The notes beneath the pieces are model-generated. The model was not told the origin of the DNA, ran no database searches, and was given only the letters and a program-made list of their open reading frames with translations. Position numbers and translations under genes: made by a program. From Spongiactinospora sp. TRM90649 (GTDB lineage Bacteria; Actinomycetota; Actinomycetes; Streptosporangiales; Streptosporangiaceae), in assembly GCF_029382225.1 (NCBI RefSeq), contig NZ_JARLTC010000009.1:229400-293399 (forward strand): a DNA stretch of 64,000 nt, written 5' to 3'. Positions 1 to 7,742 of this stretch are shown here, piece by piece. Every line of letters starts with the position of its first letter. Positions within the stretch are counted from its first letter, which is position 1.

Positions 1-2
1 CG

Positions 3-386
3 CTGATCTACGTGTGCTCGGGCACCCGGTATGTGGCGGCGCTGTTCCCGGCGGTGCCGCTCTACTTCGGCACCGCGACCCTGGTGGCCGGGAACCTGCT
101 GATGATCTACTGCATGATGGCCGGCTGCCTGGAGCGCGGCCTGTTCCGGGCCGTGCGCGCCATGCTCACCATCCCGCTGTACTGGGCCTTGATGAGCGTG
201 GCGGCCTACAAGGCGGTCTTCCAGTTGCTGCGGCCGAGCCGCCGGCACTTCTGGGAGCTGACCGACCACGGCCTGGTCGAGGACGACGCCACCGCCACCC
301 ACGTCGCCCGGCGCGACCCGAGCCGCCGCTGGTGGCGGTGCGTCGGTGCGGCTATTCGGCGTCCTGGATCACGAACTTCTGGTTGA
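3..386 (+). CDS. C-terminal part of a membrane glycosyltransferase (family 2-like)
   Basis: Only the last ~127 residues are inside the window; the gene starts upstream. The visible part has two hydrophobic segments (around LFPAVPLYFGTATLVAGNLL and MLTIPLYWALMSVAAYKAVF) followed by a basic, aromatic tail with RPSRRHFWELTDHGL. A closing helix followed by a W-x-x-T-x-H-G-L-like tail is typical of processive, membrane-bound GT2 enzymes (cellulose/hyaluronan synthase-like), which extend or export a surface polysaccharide. The catalytic domain is not visible, so the substrate cannot be inferred. The stop at 384-386 overlaps the 3' end of the convergent lectin gene by about 35 bases, and the last ~20 codons are low-complexity and basic. 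Family assignment is by pattern recognition of the tail only. Confidence 0.65.
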   Translation: MIYVCSGTRYVAALFPAVPLYFGTATLVAGNLLMIYCMMAGCLERGLFRAVRAMLTIPLYWALMSVAAYKAVFQLLRPSRRHFWELTDHGLVEDDATATHVARRDPSRRWWRCVGAAIRRPGSRTSG

Positions 387-885
387 CGTTGCCCGTGCAG
401 GTGAACTGGATGATCGGCGTATCGTTGGCGGTACGCGAGCCGAAGACGTCGAAGCACTTGCCGGCGTCGGTGCGGATCTCCACCCGGCCGGCGGTGGTCC
501 GCTCGATGCGGAACCGCTGGTTGGCCCCGCCGTGACAGGTGTACTGAATGATCGGCGCGCCGTCGGCGAGACTGGCGCGCGCGACGTCGAGGCACGCGCC
601 GGCGAAGGTCCGGATCTCCACCCGCTCGCGGTCCACCCGCCTGATACGGAACTCCTGGTTGGCGGCGCCGTTGCAGGTGAACTGGATGATCGGCGTCTCG
701 ATGTCGATGCTCCTGCCCTGCACGTCGACGCACTTCTCGGCGAAGGTGAAGATGTTCACCTCGTCGACGCGGGGCGGCCCGCCGGCGTGCGCCGCGGGAA
801 CGGCGAGCGTCAGAGCCGTCATGGCGCCGGTCGCGGCCAGCAGGGTCAGGCGGCCGGCGAAGCTTCTGGTAAGGCGTGACCTCAT
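352..885 (-). CDS. Secreted ricin-type (beta-trefoil) lectin domain protein
   Basis: A 177-residue protein with an N-terminal signal peptide (basic MRSRLTR, hydrophobic core LTLLAATGAMTALTLAVP, AHA cleavage site). The mature part is three repeats of about 43 residues, each with a C-hD/F-V core followed by D/N-T/G-P-I-I-Q-F/Y-T-C and a closing N-Q-x-F. These are the three lobes (alpha, beta, gamma) of a ricin B-type beta-trefoil. Such folds bind sugars; here it stands alone without a catalytic domain, so it is probably an extracellular carbohydrate-binding protein. I chose the ATG at 885 because a GAGAGGA ribosome-binding site lies about 10 bases upstream and the signal peptide begins there; a longer reading starts at a GTG at 978. 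Paired cysteines in each lobe suit an exported protein. Confidence 0.85.
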   Translation of the reverse strand: MRSRLTRSFAGRLTLLAATGAMTALTLAVPAAHAGGPPRVDEVNIFTFAEKCVDVQGRSIDIETPIIQFTCNGAANQEFRIRRVDRERVEIRTFAGACLDVARASLADGAPIIQYTCHGGANQRFRIERTTAGRVEIRTDAGKCFDVFGSRTANDTPIIQFTCTGNVNQKFVIQDAE

Positions 886-984
886 GGTCGTGTGGGTCCT
901 CTCTTCGGGAGCGGCGGGACCGGGCGCGAACGGGACTGGACGGCGCCGGCTGCCTCCCACGGGACCCGCGGGCGCCACTCGCTG

Positions 985-1019
985 CTGCTGATGCGCATGC
1001 TAACCATGCGCATCAGCAG
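985..1019. promoter_or_regulatory. Perfect 15-bp inverted repeat between lectin and pobA
   Basis: Arms at 985-999 and 1005-1019 are exact reverse complements (CTGCTGATGCGCATG and its partner) around a 5-base CTAAC loop. The element lies about 100 bases upstream of the lectin start and about 90 bases past the pobA stop. There is no T-run on either strand, so it may be an operator for the lectin gene or a transcript-end hairpin for pobA. The exactness of the long arms is unusual; function is inferred. Confidence 0.5.
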
Positions 1020-1110
1020 TGTCACTCACCGTGCGCACGGCTCGCCGATGCCGTCCCCACCTGCTCCCTGAAGGGCTCCCTGAAGGCTCCGCGGAGGACT
1101 CCCCCGCTGG

Positions 1111-2295
1111 TCAGCCGCCCGCCACCAGGTCGGCGAAGGCACGGGCCGCGTGGTCGGAGGTGAACAGCCGGTCGAGCCGCGCCCGCGCGAGCCTGCGGCG
1201 GAAGTCACCCGCGAGCGTGGGGTCACCGGCCTCGTGGATCATCTCCGTCATCCAGCGGGAGAACTCCTGGTGGTTCCACACCCGGCGCAGGCAGGTCTCT
1301 GAGTAGGCGGCGAGCCGGGCGTCGTCCTTGTCGTGGACGGCGGCGCGCAGCGCGTGTGCCAGCACATTGGCGTCGGCGACCGCCAGGTTCATGCCCTTGC
1401 CGCCCATCGGGGTGATGATGTGCGCGGCGTCGCCGACCAGGAAGAGTCTGCCGTAGCGCATCGGATCCACCACGAAGCTACGCATCTCCACCACGGTCTT
1501 CTCGGTGATCACGCCGTCGGGCAGCTCGTCGTCGCCGAGGCGGATCCGCAGTTGCGACCAGATCCGCTCGTCGGGCCAGTCGTCCGGCTGGTCGCCGGGG
1601 GCGCACTCCAGGTAGAAGCGGCTGGCCTTCGGCCCGCGCGGGAAGTGCGCGGCGAACCCCTTGGTGTGGACGGCCAGCAGCGGCCGGCGCGGCGGCGCGA
1701 CGTCGGCGAGCACGGTGAACCAGCCGATGCCGTGGTCGTAGGAGTAGGTGGTCACGGCGTCGGCGGGCACGGTGACCCGGCTGACCCCGTGGTGGCCGTC
1801 GCATCCGGCGACGTAGTCGCAGACGATCTCGTGCTGGACACCCTCGGTGTCGCGGTAGGTGACGCGGGGCGCGTCGCCGTCCACGTCGTGCAGGGCTACG
1901 TCGGCCGCGTCGAACCGCAGGTCACCGCCGTCGGCCGTCAGGGCGGCGATGAGCCGCCCGACGAGGACCTGCTGCGGGACCAGGCGGCCCGCCCGGCCGT
2001 CGGACAGTGCGGGGATGTCGAGGTAGCGGGGACGCCCGTCCACCCGGAACTCCAGCACGCTGTCGTACGGCATGCCGGACAGCACGGCCTCGCCCATCCC
2101 CCATTCCTCGAACACCCGGGCCCCGGCGTATTCGAGGACGCCCGCCCGCTGCCGCCGTTCGATGTAGGTACGGCTGTGGCGTTCGAGCACCACGCACTCG
2201 ACGTTCGCCCGGCGTAACAGGTTGGCCAGGGTGAGCCCGGCCGGACCGGCGCCGACGACGACCACCGTGGTGCGTTCCTGGGAGATCTCCGGCAT
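1111..2295 (-). CDS. pobA: 4-hydroxybenzoate 3-monooxygenase
   Basis: A 394-residue class A flavoprotein hydroxylase, the same length as the well-studied Pseudomonas PobA. It converts 4-hydroxybenzoate to protocatechuate with NAD(P)H and O2 in the cytoplasm, feeding the beta-ketoadipate pathway. The GxGxxG FAD-binding motif (VVVVGAGPAGLTLANLL) is at residues ~10-27, the DG motif in DYVAGCDGHHGVSR is in the middle, and the GD motif LFLVGDAAHIITPMGGKGMN lies near residue 285. The ATG at 2295 is preceded by GAAGGGA at a proper distance; a longer in-frame start at 2364 adds a non-conserved extension. It lies 78 bases downstream of the double MarR gene on the same strand, so the two may be co-transcribed and the regulator may respond to aromatic acids. 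No protocatechuate pathway genes are in the window. Confidence 0.92.
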   Translation of the reverse strand: MPEISQERTTVVVVGAGPAGLTLANLLRRANVECVVLERHSRTYIERRQRAGVLEYAGARVFEEWGMGEAVLSGMPYDSVLEFRVDGRPRYLDIPALSDGRAGRLVPQQVLVGRLIAALTADGGDLRFDAADVALHDVDGDAPRVTYRDTEGVQHEIVCDYVAGCDGHHGVSRVTVPADAVTTYSYDHGIGWFTVLADVAPPRRPLLAVHTKGFAAHFPRGPKASRFYLECAPGDQPDDWPDERIWSQLRIRLGDDELPDGVITEKTVVEMRSFVVDPMRYGRLFLVGDAAHIITPMGGKGMNLAVADANVLAHALRAAVHDKDDARLAAYSETCLRRVWNHQEFSRWMTEMIHEAGDPTLAGDFRRRLARARLDRLFTSDHAARAFADLVAGG

Positions 2296-2338
2296 GGGCG
2301 TCCCTTCGGCTGAACGGCTCGCGGGGAACCGTGGGGGG

Positions 2339-2358
2339 TGGGGTGCGAAATCACCCCA
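2339..2358. promoter_or_regulatory. Inverted repeat upstream of pobA
   Basis: TGGGGTG at 2339-2345 and CACCCCA at 2352-2358 form a 7-bp inverted repeat with a 6-base CGAAAT spacer, 44-63 bases before the pobA start, where promoter elements would be expected. It could be an operator for an aromatic-acid-responsive regulator or a stem-loop after the marR stop codon. No T-run follows. Confidence 0.35.
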
Positions 2359-2373
2359 TGCCATGGCCTCATG

Positions 2374-3216
2374 CTAGGACGGGGAAGACGGATCGGCATC
2401 AGGTCCGTTGGCGAGCGCGGTGAGCAGGGCGTGCAGTTCGGCGGTCCGTTCCGGGCCGAGGGTCTTCTCGACGTGGCGCTCGACGGCCACCATCGCGTCG
2501 CGGACCACGGGGACGCGGGCGCGGCCGAGGTCGGTCAGCTCCAGGGCGTAGCGGCGGCGGTCGTGCGGATCCTGGCCCCGGACGGCCAGCCCGGCCTGGA
2601 CCAGCTCGTCGACGATCGAGGCGGTGGCGGGCTCGGTGAGGGCGAGCTCGTCGGCGAGCCGCTGCTGCGGGCAGGGGCCGAGCCGGTCGAGCGCGGGCAG
2701 CATCGCGAAGTGGCGGGTGCGCAGGCCGTGCTCCTTCATCAGGGCGTCGCCCCTGCGCCGCAGGGCGTAGTGGGCCTGCGCGATCAGGTGCTCGGCGCTC
2801 GGGGCCGCCGCCTCCTCGTCGTCGGCCACCAGCGCGCCCAGCAGTTCGACGAGCCTGCGGCCCTGGGCGGGGGTGAGCGCGGCGGTGATCTCGGCGTCGC
2901 GCTCGGCGGCGGCGCGGCGCATGCCATCCAGCGCGGTACGGCCGGCGTCGGTGATCGACACCACGTGTGTACGGCGGTTCGCCGGGTTGCGGGTGCGGGT
3001 GACGAAGCCCTGGGCCTGGAGCCGGTCGAGCAGCTTGACCATGATCGTCCGATTGATGCCGAGCCGGTGGACCAGGTCGTGCTGCGAGGGGGCGGCCTCG
3101 TCGGCGAGCACGTCGAGCACCACGAAGTCGCGGGAGGGGCGGTTCTCGCGCACGGCGTGGGTGGTGATGGCGGTGAACACCCGGCGCAGCAGGTGGCCGG
3201 TCGTGGGCCGGGCCAT
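2374..3216 (-). CDS. Tandem MarR regulator (two MarR domains in one chain)
   Basis: A 280-residue protein carrying two complete MarR winged-helix domains. The first (residues ~1-135) has the recognition region SQHDLVHRLGINRTIMVKLL and wing NPANRRTHVVSITDAG. The second (~140-270) has QQRLADELALTEPATASIVD and wing DPHDRRRYALELTDLG. MarR proteins are normally ~150 residues and work as dimers, so this chain probably forms an intramolecular pseudo-dimer. The start at 3216 has a near-perfect AAGGAGGTGATC ribosome-binding site, which excludes the long upstream extension of the frame. It is divergent from the hemerythrin gene and upstream of pobA on the same strand. It probably represses its own promoter and perhaps pobA or the divergent gene; the ligand is unknown. 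Confidence 0.88.
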   Translation of the reverse strand: MARPTTGHLLRRVFTAITTHAVRENRPSRDFVVLDVLADEAAPSQHDLVHRLGINRTIMVKLLDRLQAQGFVTRTRNPANRRTHVVSITDAGRTALDGMRRAAAERDAEITAALTPAQGRRLVELLGALVADDEEAAAPSAEHLIAQAHYALRRRGDALMKEHGLRTRHFAMLPALDRLGPCPQQRLADELALTEPATASIVDELVQAGLAVRGQDPHDRRRYALELTDLGRARVPVVRDAMVAVERHVEKTLGPERTAELHALLTALANGPDADPSSPS

Positions 3217-3264
3217 GGCGATCACCTCCTTGGTCGGTTCACAGGATAGCGGTTCCCTTAGTGG

Positions 3265-3301
3265 TTGATAGTTGGGAAGTTGACAGTTAGGTGAGTTGAC
3301 G
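3265..3301. promoter_or_regulatory. TTGAYR direct repeats in the divergent marR / hemerythrin promoter region
   Basis: TTGATA (3265), TTGACA (3280) and TTGACG (3296) recur with 15- and 16-base spacing, each followed by G/ATT. The region is strikingly AT-rich for this genome and lies between two divergent start codons (3216 and 3338). Phased repeats are a plausible binding array for the double-domain MarR protein, and TTGACA also resembles a -35 box. Binding is inferred. Confidence 0.4.
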
Positions 3302-3337
3302 ATTAGCGTCGGTGGCCTGATGGAAGGGACCGGAAAT

Positions 3338-3979
3338 ATGGCTTTCAAGCTGGACATGTCGATGATGTTCGTCATGCACGACGCGCTCCGCCGCGAGCTG
3401 GAGCGGATCGCCCGCGTCACCGCCCCCGGCGGCGACGACCCTCGGACGATCTTCCGGACCGCCGTCGGCTGGGAGCTGTTCAAGTCGTACCTGCACGCCC
3501 ACCACCGCGCCGAGGACGAGACCCTCTGGCCGGTGATGGCCGGGCTGCTCGAAGGCCGCCCGGGTGACCTGGCGCTACTGGACGCCATGGAGGCCGAGCA
3601 CGCCCGGATCGACCCGCTGCTCGACTCGATCGACGCCGCCCTCGCCGACCACGAGTCCGGACCCGCGCGGCTGGGCGAACTGGCCGACACCCTGCACGCC
3701 GAACTCACCGGCCACCTCGCGCACGAGGAGACCGAGGCGCTGCCGCTGATCGATGACGTATTCGACGAGCAGAAGTGGAGCCGCCTCGGCGCGCGGCAGC
3801 GCGAACGGATCGGCGGTGACGTGCCGCGCTACCTGCCGTGGCTGCTCGACGACCTCGAACCGGAGCGCGTCGCCGCCATCCTCGGCGGGATGCCGGCGGA
3901 GATTCGGACGGCGTATGACAAGGAATGGTCGGTCGCGTACGGGCGTCTTATTCTATGGCCGGGCATTCCCGGTAAATAG
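3338..3979 (+). CDS. Hemerythrin-like (HHE) domain protein
   Basis: A 213-residue cytoplasmic four-helix protein. Metal-ligand patterns expected of HHE domains are present in order: H14 in FVMHDALRRE, HAHHRAEDETLW near residues 53-63, EAEHARID near 88, and GHLAHEETEALP near 126-135. These would hold a di-iron centre that can bind O2 or NO or sense redox state. I chose ATG 3338 because GAAGGGA sits 8 bases before it; earlier in-frame starts lack a site. It is the first gene of a same-strand run leading to the trypco protein (61-base gap) and the protease-STAND-kinase gene, so it could be a sensor for that module, although co-transcription is only inferred. Confidence 0.85.
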   Translation: MAFKLDMSMMFVMHDALRRELERIARVTAPGGDDPRTIFRTAVGWELFKSYLHAHHRAEDETLWPVMAGLLEGRPGDLALLDAMEAEHARIDPLLDSIDAALADHESGPARLGELADTLHAELTGHLAHEETEALPLIDDVFDEQKWSRLGARQRERIGGDVPRYLPWLLDDLEPERVAAILGGMPAEIRTAYDKEWSVAYGRLILWPGIPGK

Positions 3980-4040
3980 CAAATCGAGGCGTCGGCCGTC
4001 CGGTAATCTGCGATGGTTCCCCTGCCACAGGAGTCGGCCC

Positions 4041-4358
4041 ATGACGCAGCTATTAGCGGTTCCCGTCGCCGGGGGTGAGGCCGTGCTCTTCGAGGTGGAC
4101 GCCGCCTCGATCGACGGCTCCGACCTCGAACTCGCGGCCGGGAACGGCGCGGTGGCCAGGGCCCGCGCGAGCCTGGACGACGTGCTGCGGACCATCAGAC
4201 CGGCGCTCGGCAGCGTGGCCAAGGCGCTGAAGGACATGCGGCCGGACGAACTGGAAATCGAGTTCGGCGTCAAAGTCGGCGCCGAGTCGAGCGTGGTGAT
4301 CGCCAAGGGCACCACGGAAGCGAACTTCACAATTCGCCTACTGTGGCGGCAACCTTGA
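4041..4358 (+). CDS. Trypsin-co-occurring domain protein (CU044_2847 / Trypco1 family)
   Basis: A 105-residue protein recognised by its pattern: a short beta-rich N-terminus ending in VLFEVD, a central helix with LDDVLRTIRPALGSVAKAL, then the conserved ELEIEFGVKVGAESSVVIAK and a closing NFTIRLLW strand. Proteins of this family are encoded next to trypsin-like/STAND proteins in actinomycetes and are thought to be accessory or substrate partners of the protease in conflict-type systems. The start at 4041 has an AGGAG site. Its stop is only three bases before the start of the giant protease-STAND-kinase gene, strong evidence for one operon and translational coupling. Confidence 0.85.
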   Translation: MTQLLAVPVAGGEAVLFEVDAASIDGSDLELAAGNGAVARARASLDDVLRTIRPALGSVAKALKDMRPDELEIEFGVKVGAESSVVIAKGTTEANFTIRLLWRQP

Positions 4359-4361
4359 AAT

Positions 4362-7300
4362 ATGGCCACCACGTCGCGTAAGGGATTTATCGTTCGAATT
4401 ATTCGGGCGAGCATCGGCGACTCGGCCGGAGTGGGCTTCGTCGTCGGCGACCGCGAGATCGTCACGTGCGCGCACGTCGTCAACGTCGCGCTGGGGCTGG
4501 ACAAGACCGCCACCGGCCGGCCGTCCGAGACCGGCCGCGTCCTGATCGAGTTCCCCCTGCTCGGAGACGCCGAAGGCGCGCCGCTGCGCAACTGCAAGGT
4601 GACCGCGTGGAGCCCGCCCGGCCAGGGCGGGCGCGACGTCGCCGGACTCACCATCGTCGGCGGCGACGCCCTGCCGGTCGGCGCGGGCCCGGCCCGGCTG
4701 ATGGACCTGCGGAACCTGCACGACGCCCAGGTCTCCGTGTTCGGCTACCCGGCGGCCCCCGCCAGGAGACGCAACGGCGGCTGGGCCGTCTGCCGGTTCC
4801 GGGGCGCGGTCGGCGGCGGACTGGTCCAGCTCGACGCCGAGGGCGAGTCCGCGCTGCGCGCCCAGCCCGGCTACAGCGGCAGCCCCGCGATCATGGAAGA
4901 CGAGTGGGGCGACGCCGTCGTCGGCATGCTCGCCGTCGCGCCGCGCGAAGGGACACACGCCGACGCCTACGCCGTCCCCGTGGAACACGTCGCCAACGCC
5001 TGGCCCGAACTGCTCGGCGAGAGCGCCATGCCGCCGTGCCCCTACCGGGGACTGCAGGCGTTCACCGCCGCCGACGCCCAGGAAGGGGTGTTCGTCGGAC
5101 GCGAGGACGAGGTCGCCCGGCTCAACACGATGGTCCAGCGGCACCCGCTGGTGCTGGTGGTCGGGCCGTCGGGGGTTGGCAAGTCCTCGCTGGTGGCCGC
5201 CGGTCTGGAACCCACCCTGCGCGCCGGCGGGTGGGACGTCGCCTCCTTCCGGCCGGGACGCAACCCGTTCGACTCGGCGGCGCACACACTTTTGAATCTG
5301 GAGAAGTCGGGCGAGCCGCACACCCTCGACGACCTGAACGCGATCGCGGCGCGCATCCACCGGGACGGGCTGCTTGCCGTAACAGAACAGCTCTCGCTGC
5401 TGCGCGACCGCCCGGTCGCGCTGGTGTGCGACCAGATGGAAGAGATCTTCACCGCCGAAGGCGGTGCCGACCTGGAGTTCCTGCAGAAGATCCTGCCGTC
5501 CGCCGACGACGGCCCCGACCGCGCCGACGTCCGCCTGATCTGCACCCTGCGCGCCGACTTCCTGCCCGCGCTGCTCGAACTCCCCGGCATGGGCCTGCGC
5601 CTGCAGGACCGCCAGCTCAACATCACCCCCCTCGACGAGCACGCGCTCGCCCGGGTCATCGCCGAGCCGTCCCAGGTCGCCAAGGTCACCTACTCCCCCG
5701 GCCTGGTCGAGACCATCGCGCGCGAGTCGAGCCGCAGCCGGGGCGGCCTGCCGCTGCTGGAGTTCACCCTCACCAAACTGTGGGCGACGCAGCACCGCCG
5801 CCGACTCACCTTCGACCACTACCACGCGCTCGGCGGCGTCGCGGGCGCGCTCAACCGGCACGCCGAGGAGGTCTACGGCGAGCTGTGCGAACGCTACGGA
5901 GAAAAGGACATCCGGCGCGTCCTGCTGGCCATGGTCCGCGCCCGGGGCGGCGCCGCCAGCGCGGCCCGCGTCGTCGCCCGGCGGCAGCACCTCGGCGACG
6001 GCTGGAAGATCGCCGAAGACCTCGCCCAGTCCACCACCCGCCTGGTCGTCCTCGCGCCCGAGGGCCCCGACACCGCCGAGATCGCCCACGAGGCGCTGAT
6101 CCGCGAATGGAAACGCTTCGGCGACTGGGTCGAGGAGGACGCCGAGTTCCAGCGCTGGCTGGCCGTCATGGAAGAACGCGCCGCCGACGGCGACCTGCTC
6201 TCCGAGGTCCGGATCGCCGAGGGCAAACGCTGGCTGGAGGCCCGTCCCGCCGACGTGCCGCAGGGCGTGGTGGAACTGATCGAGCACAGCGAGCGGGAGA
6301 TCTCGATCCGGCTGGCGGCGCAGAAGGAACTGCTGCGGTCGAACGCCGAACTGGAGGACAAGGCGGCGCTGCTGGCCAGGCAGAACCGGGCCATCGAGAT
6401 CCAGAACTTCCAGATCGAACAGGCCAGGCGCACGCTGGAGGAACGCGCCGAACAGCTCGCGCTGGCCTCCCGCTACAAGTCCGAGTTCATGGCGAACATG
6501 TCACACGAGCTGCGCACCCCACTGAACAGCCTGCTCGTACTGGCCAAACTGCTCGCCGACAACCCCAGCGGGACCCTGACCTCCCAGCAGGAGGAGTTCG
6601 CCCGCGCCATCCACGGCGCGGGCTCGGGCCTGCTGCAACTGATCAACGACATCCTCGACCTGTCCAAGGTCGAAGCCGGACGGATGGACATCCACCCGCA
6701 GCCGATCCCGCTGTCCGACCTGGTGCGCTACGTGGAGACGCTGTTCACGCCGCTGGTCCTGGAGAAGGACCTGACCTTCACCGTGGAAGTGGACGACCTG
6801 GCGCCCGTCGCGCTGCACGCCGACGAGCAGCGGTTGCAGCAGGTGCTGCGCAACCTGCTGACCAACGCGGTGCAGTTCACCGTGAGAGGTGAGGTGCGCC
6901 TGCGGATCGTCCCGCCTCCGCGCGAGGTCCTCTTCGAGGACGAGAAGCTGCGCGCCGCCGACCAAGTGATCGGCTTCCAGGTCTGCGACACCGGCATCGG
7001 CATCCCCACCGACAAACTGGAGATCATCTTCGAGCCGTTCCGCCAGGCCGACGGCACCACCAGCCGCAAGTACGGCGGTTCCGGCCTCGGCCTGTCGATC
7101 TGCCGCGAGATCGCCCGCCTGCTCGGCGGCGAGATCCACGTGGACAGCGAACACGGCGTGGGGAGCGTGTTCACCCTCTACCTACCGGTCCTGTGGGAGG
7201 GCCCGCTGTCCGCACCCGACGGCGGAGCCGTCATCCGGCCCCGGTCCGCCTCCGGCGACACGTGGCCGTACCTCGCAAGCGTGCCGCCCCCCGCCGCCGA

Positions 7301-7742
7301 ACCCCTCGACGCCATGCCGATCATCGGCGAGGAGCCCCCCGTCCGCTCGTCCGGCGACGACGACCCGCTGCGCGGAGCCAAGATCCTGATCATCGACGAT
7401 GATGTCCGCGTCGTCTTCGCCCTGGCGAGCGTCCTCGAACGCAATGGCGCGACGGTGCTGTACGCGGAGAACGGCGACGATGGCTTCACGGCGCTCGAAC
7501 GCGACGACGACGTGGCGCTCCTGCTGATCGACCTCATGATGCCGGACGTGGACGGCTGGACGGCGATGGCGGCGATCCGGAGGATGCCTGCTTACGCCAA
7601 GCTTCCGATCATTGCCCTGAACAACCTGAACGTGGGCAGAGAGCCCTACTCGGTCGCCTCCGACTACGTCCCCAAGCCGGTGGACATAACGGTGCTGCTC
7701 AACCGGATCCGCCACTGGCTCTCTCATTCCACAGGCAGGTAA
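4362..7742 (+). CDS. Trypsin-like protease - STAND NTPase - hybrid histidine kinase fusion
   Basis: A continuous 1126-residue frame with four modules. (1) Trypsin-like domain, residues ~8-215: candidate triad H38 (TCAHVV), D92 (GRDVAG), S172 (GYSGSP). (2) nSTAND-type NTPase, ~225-630: Walker A GPSGVGKSS at 268-276, Walker B VALVCDQMEEIF at 352-363, and the downstream PLLEFTLTKLW region usual for the family. (3) A coiled coil (~645-705) leading to a histidine kinase: SHELRTP with H715, N-box near 831-835, DTGIGIP ~876-882, GGSGLGLSI ~906-913. (4) A receiver domain, ~1006-1120: acidic D1012/D1013, phospho-acceptor D1057 (LLIDLMMPDVDG), K1105; the usual switch Thr/Ser is replaced by Asn (IIALNN). 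Relatives normally end in WD40 or TPR repeats; here a hybrid kinase replaces them. No membrane segment is evident, so it is probably cytoplasmic. It follows the trypco gene by 3 bases. It probably couples a sensed event to proteolysis and phosphotransfer. Confidence 0.9.
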   Translation: MATTSRKGFIVRIIRASIGDSAGVGFVVGDREIVTCAHVVNVALGLDKTATGRPSETGRVLIEFPLLGDAEGAPLRNCKVTAWSPPGQGGRDVAGLTIVGGDALPVGAGPARLMDLRNLHDAQVSVFGYPAAPARRRNGGWAVCRFRGAVGGGLVQLDAEGESALRAQPGYSGSPAIMEDEWGDAVVGMLAVAPREGTHADAYAVPVEHVANAWPELLGESAMPPCPYRGLQAFTAADAQEGVFVGREDEVARLNTMVQRHPLVLVVGPSGVGKSSLVAAGLEPTLRAGGWDVASFRPGRNPFDSAAHTLLNLEKSGEPHTLDDLNAIAARIHRDGLLAVTEQLSLLRDRPVALVCDQMEEIFTAEGGADLEFLQKILPSADDGPDRADVRLICTLRADFLPALLELPGMGLRLQDRQLNITPLDEHALARVIAEPSQVAKVTYSPGLVETIARESSRSRGGLPLLEFTLTKLWATQHRRRLTFDHYHALGGVAGALNRHAEEVYGELCERYGEKDIRRVLLAMVRARGGAASAARVVARRQHLGDGWKIAEDLAQSTTRLVVLAPEGPDTAEIAHEALIREWKRFGDWVEEDAEFQRWLAVMEERAADGDLLSEVRIAEGKRWLEARPADVPQGVVELIEHSEREISIRLAAQKELLRSNAELEDKAALLARQNRAIEIQNFQIEQARRTLEERAEQLALASRYKSEFMANMSHELRTPLNSLLVLAKLLADNPSGTLTSQQEEFARAIHGAGSGLLQLINDILDLSKVEAGRMDIHPQPIPLSDLVRYVETLFTPLVLEKDLTFTVEVDDLAPVALHADEQRLQQVLRNLLTNAVQFTVRGEVRLRIVPPPREVLFEDEKLRAADQVIGFQVCDTGIGIPTDKLEIIFEPFRQADGTTSRKYGGSGLGLSICREIARLLGGEIHVDSEHGVGSVFTLYLPVLWEGPLSAPDGGAVIRPRSASGDTWPYLASVPPPAAEPLDAMPIIGEEPPVRSSGDDDPLRGAKILIIDDDVRVVFALASVLERNGATVLYAENGDDGFTALERDDDVALLLIDLMMPDVDGWTAMAAIRRMPAYAKLPIIALNNLNVGREPYSVASDYVPKPVDITVLLNRIRHWLSHSTGR

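Noticed and set aside
4338..6287. 649-codon open frame on the minus strand inside the protease-kinase gene
   Set aside because: The translation is low-complexity (Gly, Ala, Asp, Val, Gln-rich) with no family pattern, while the opposite strand gives clear protease, NTPase and kinase motifs. It is a mirror of high third-position GC.
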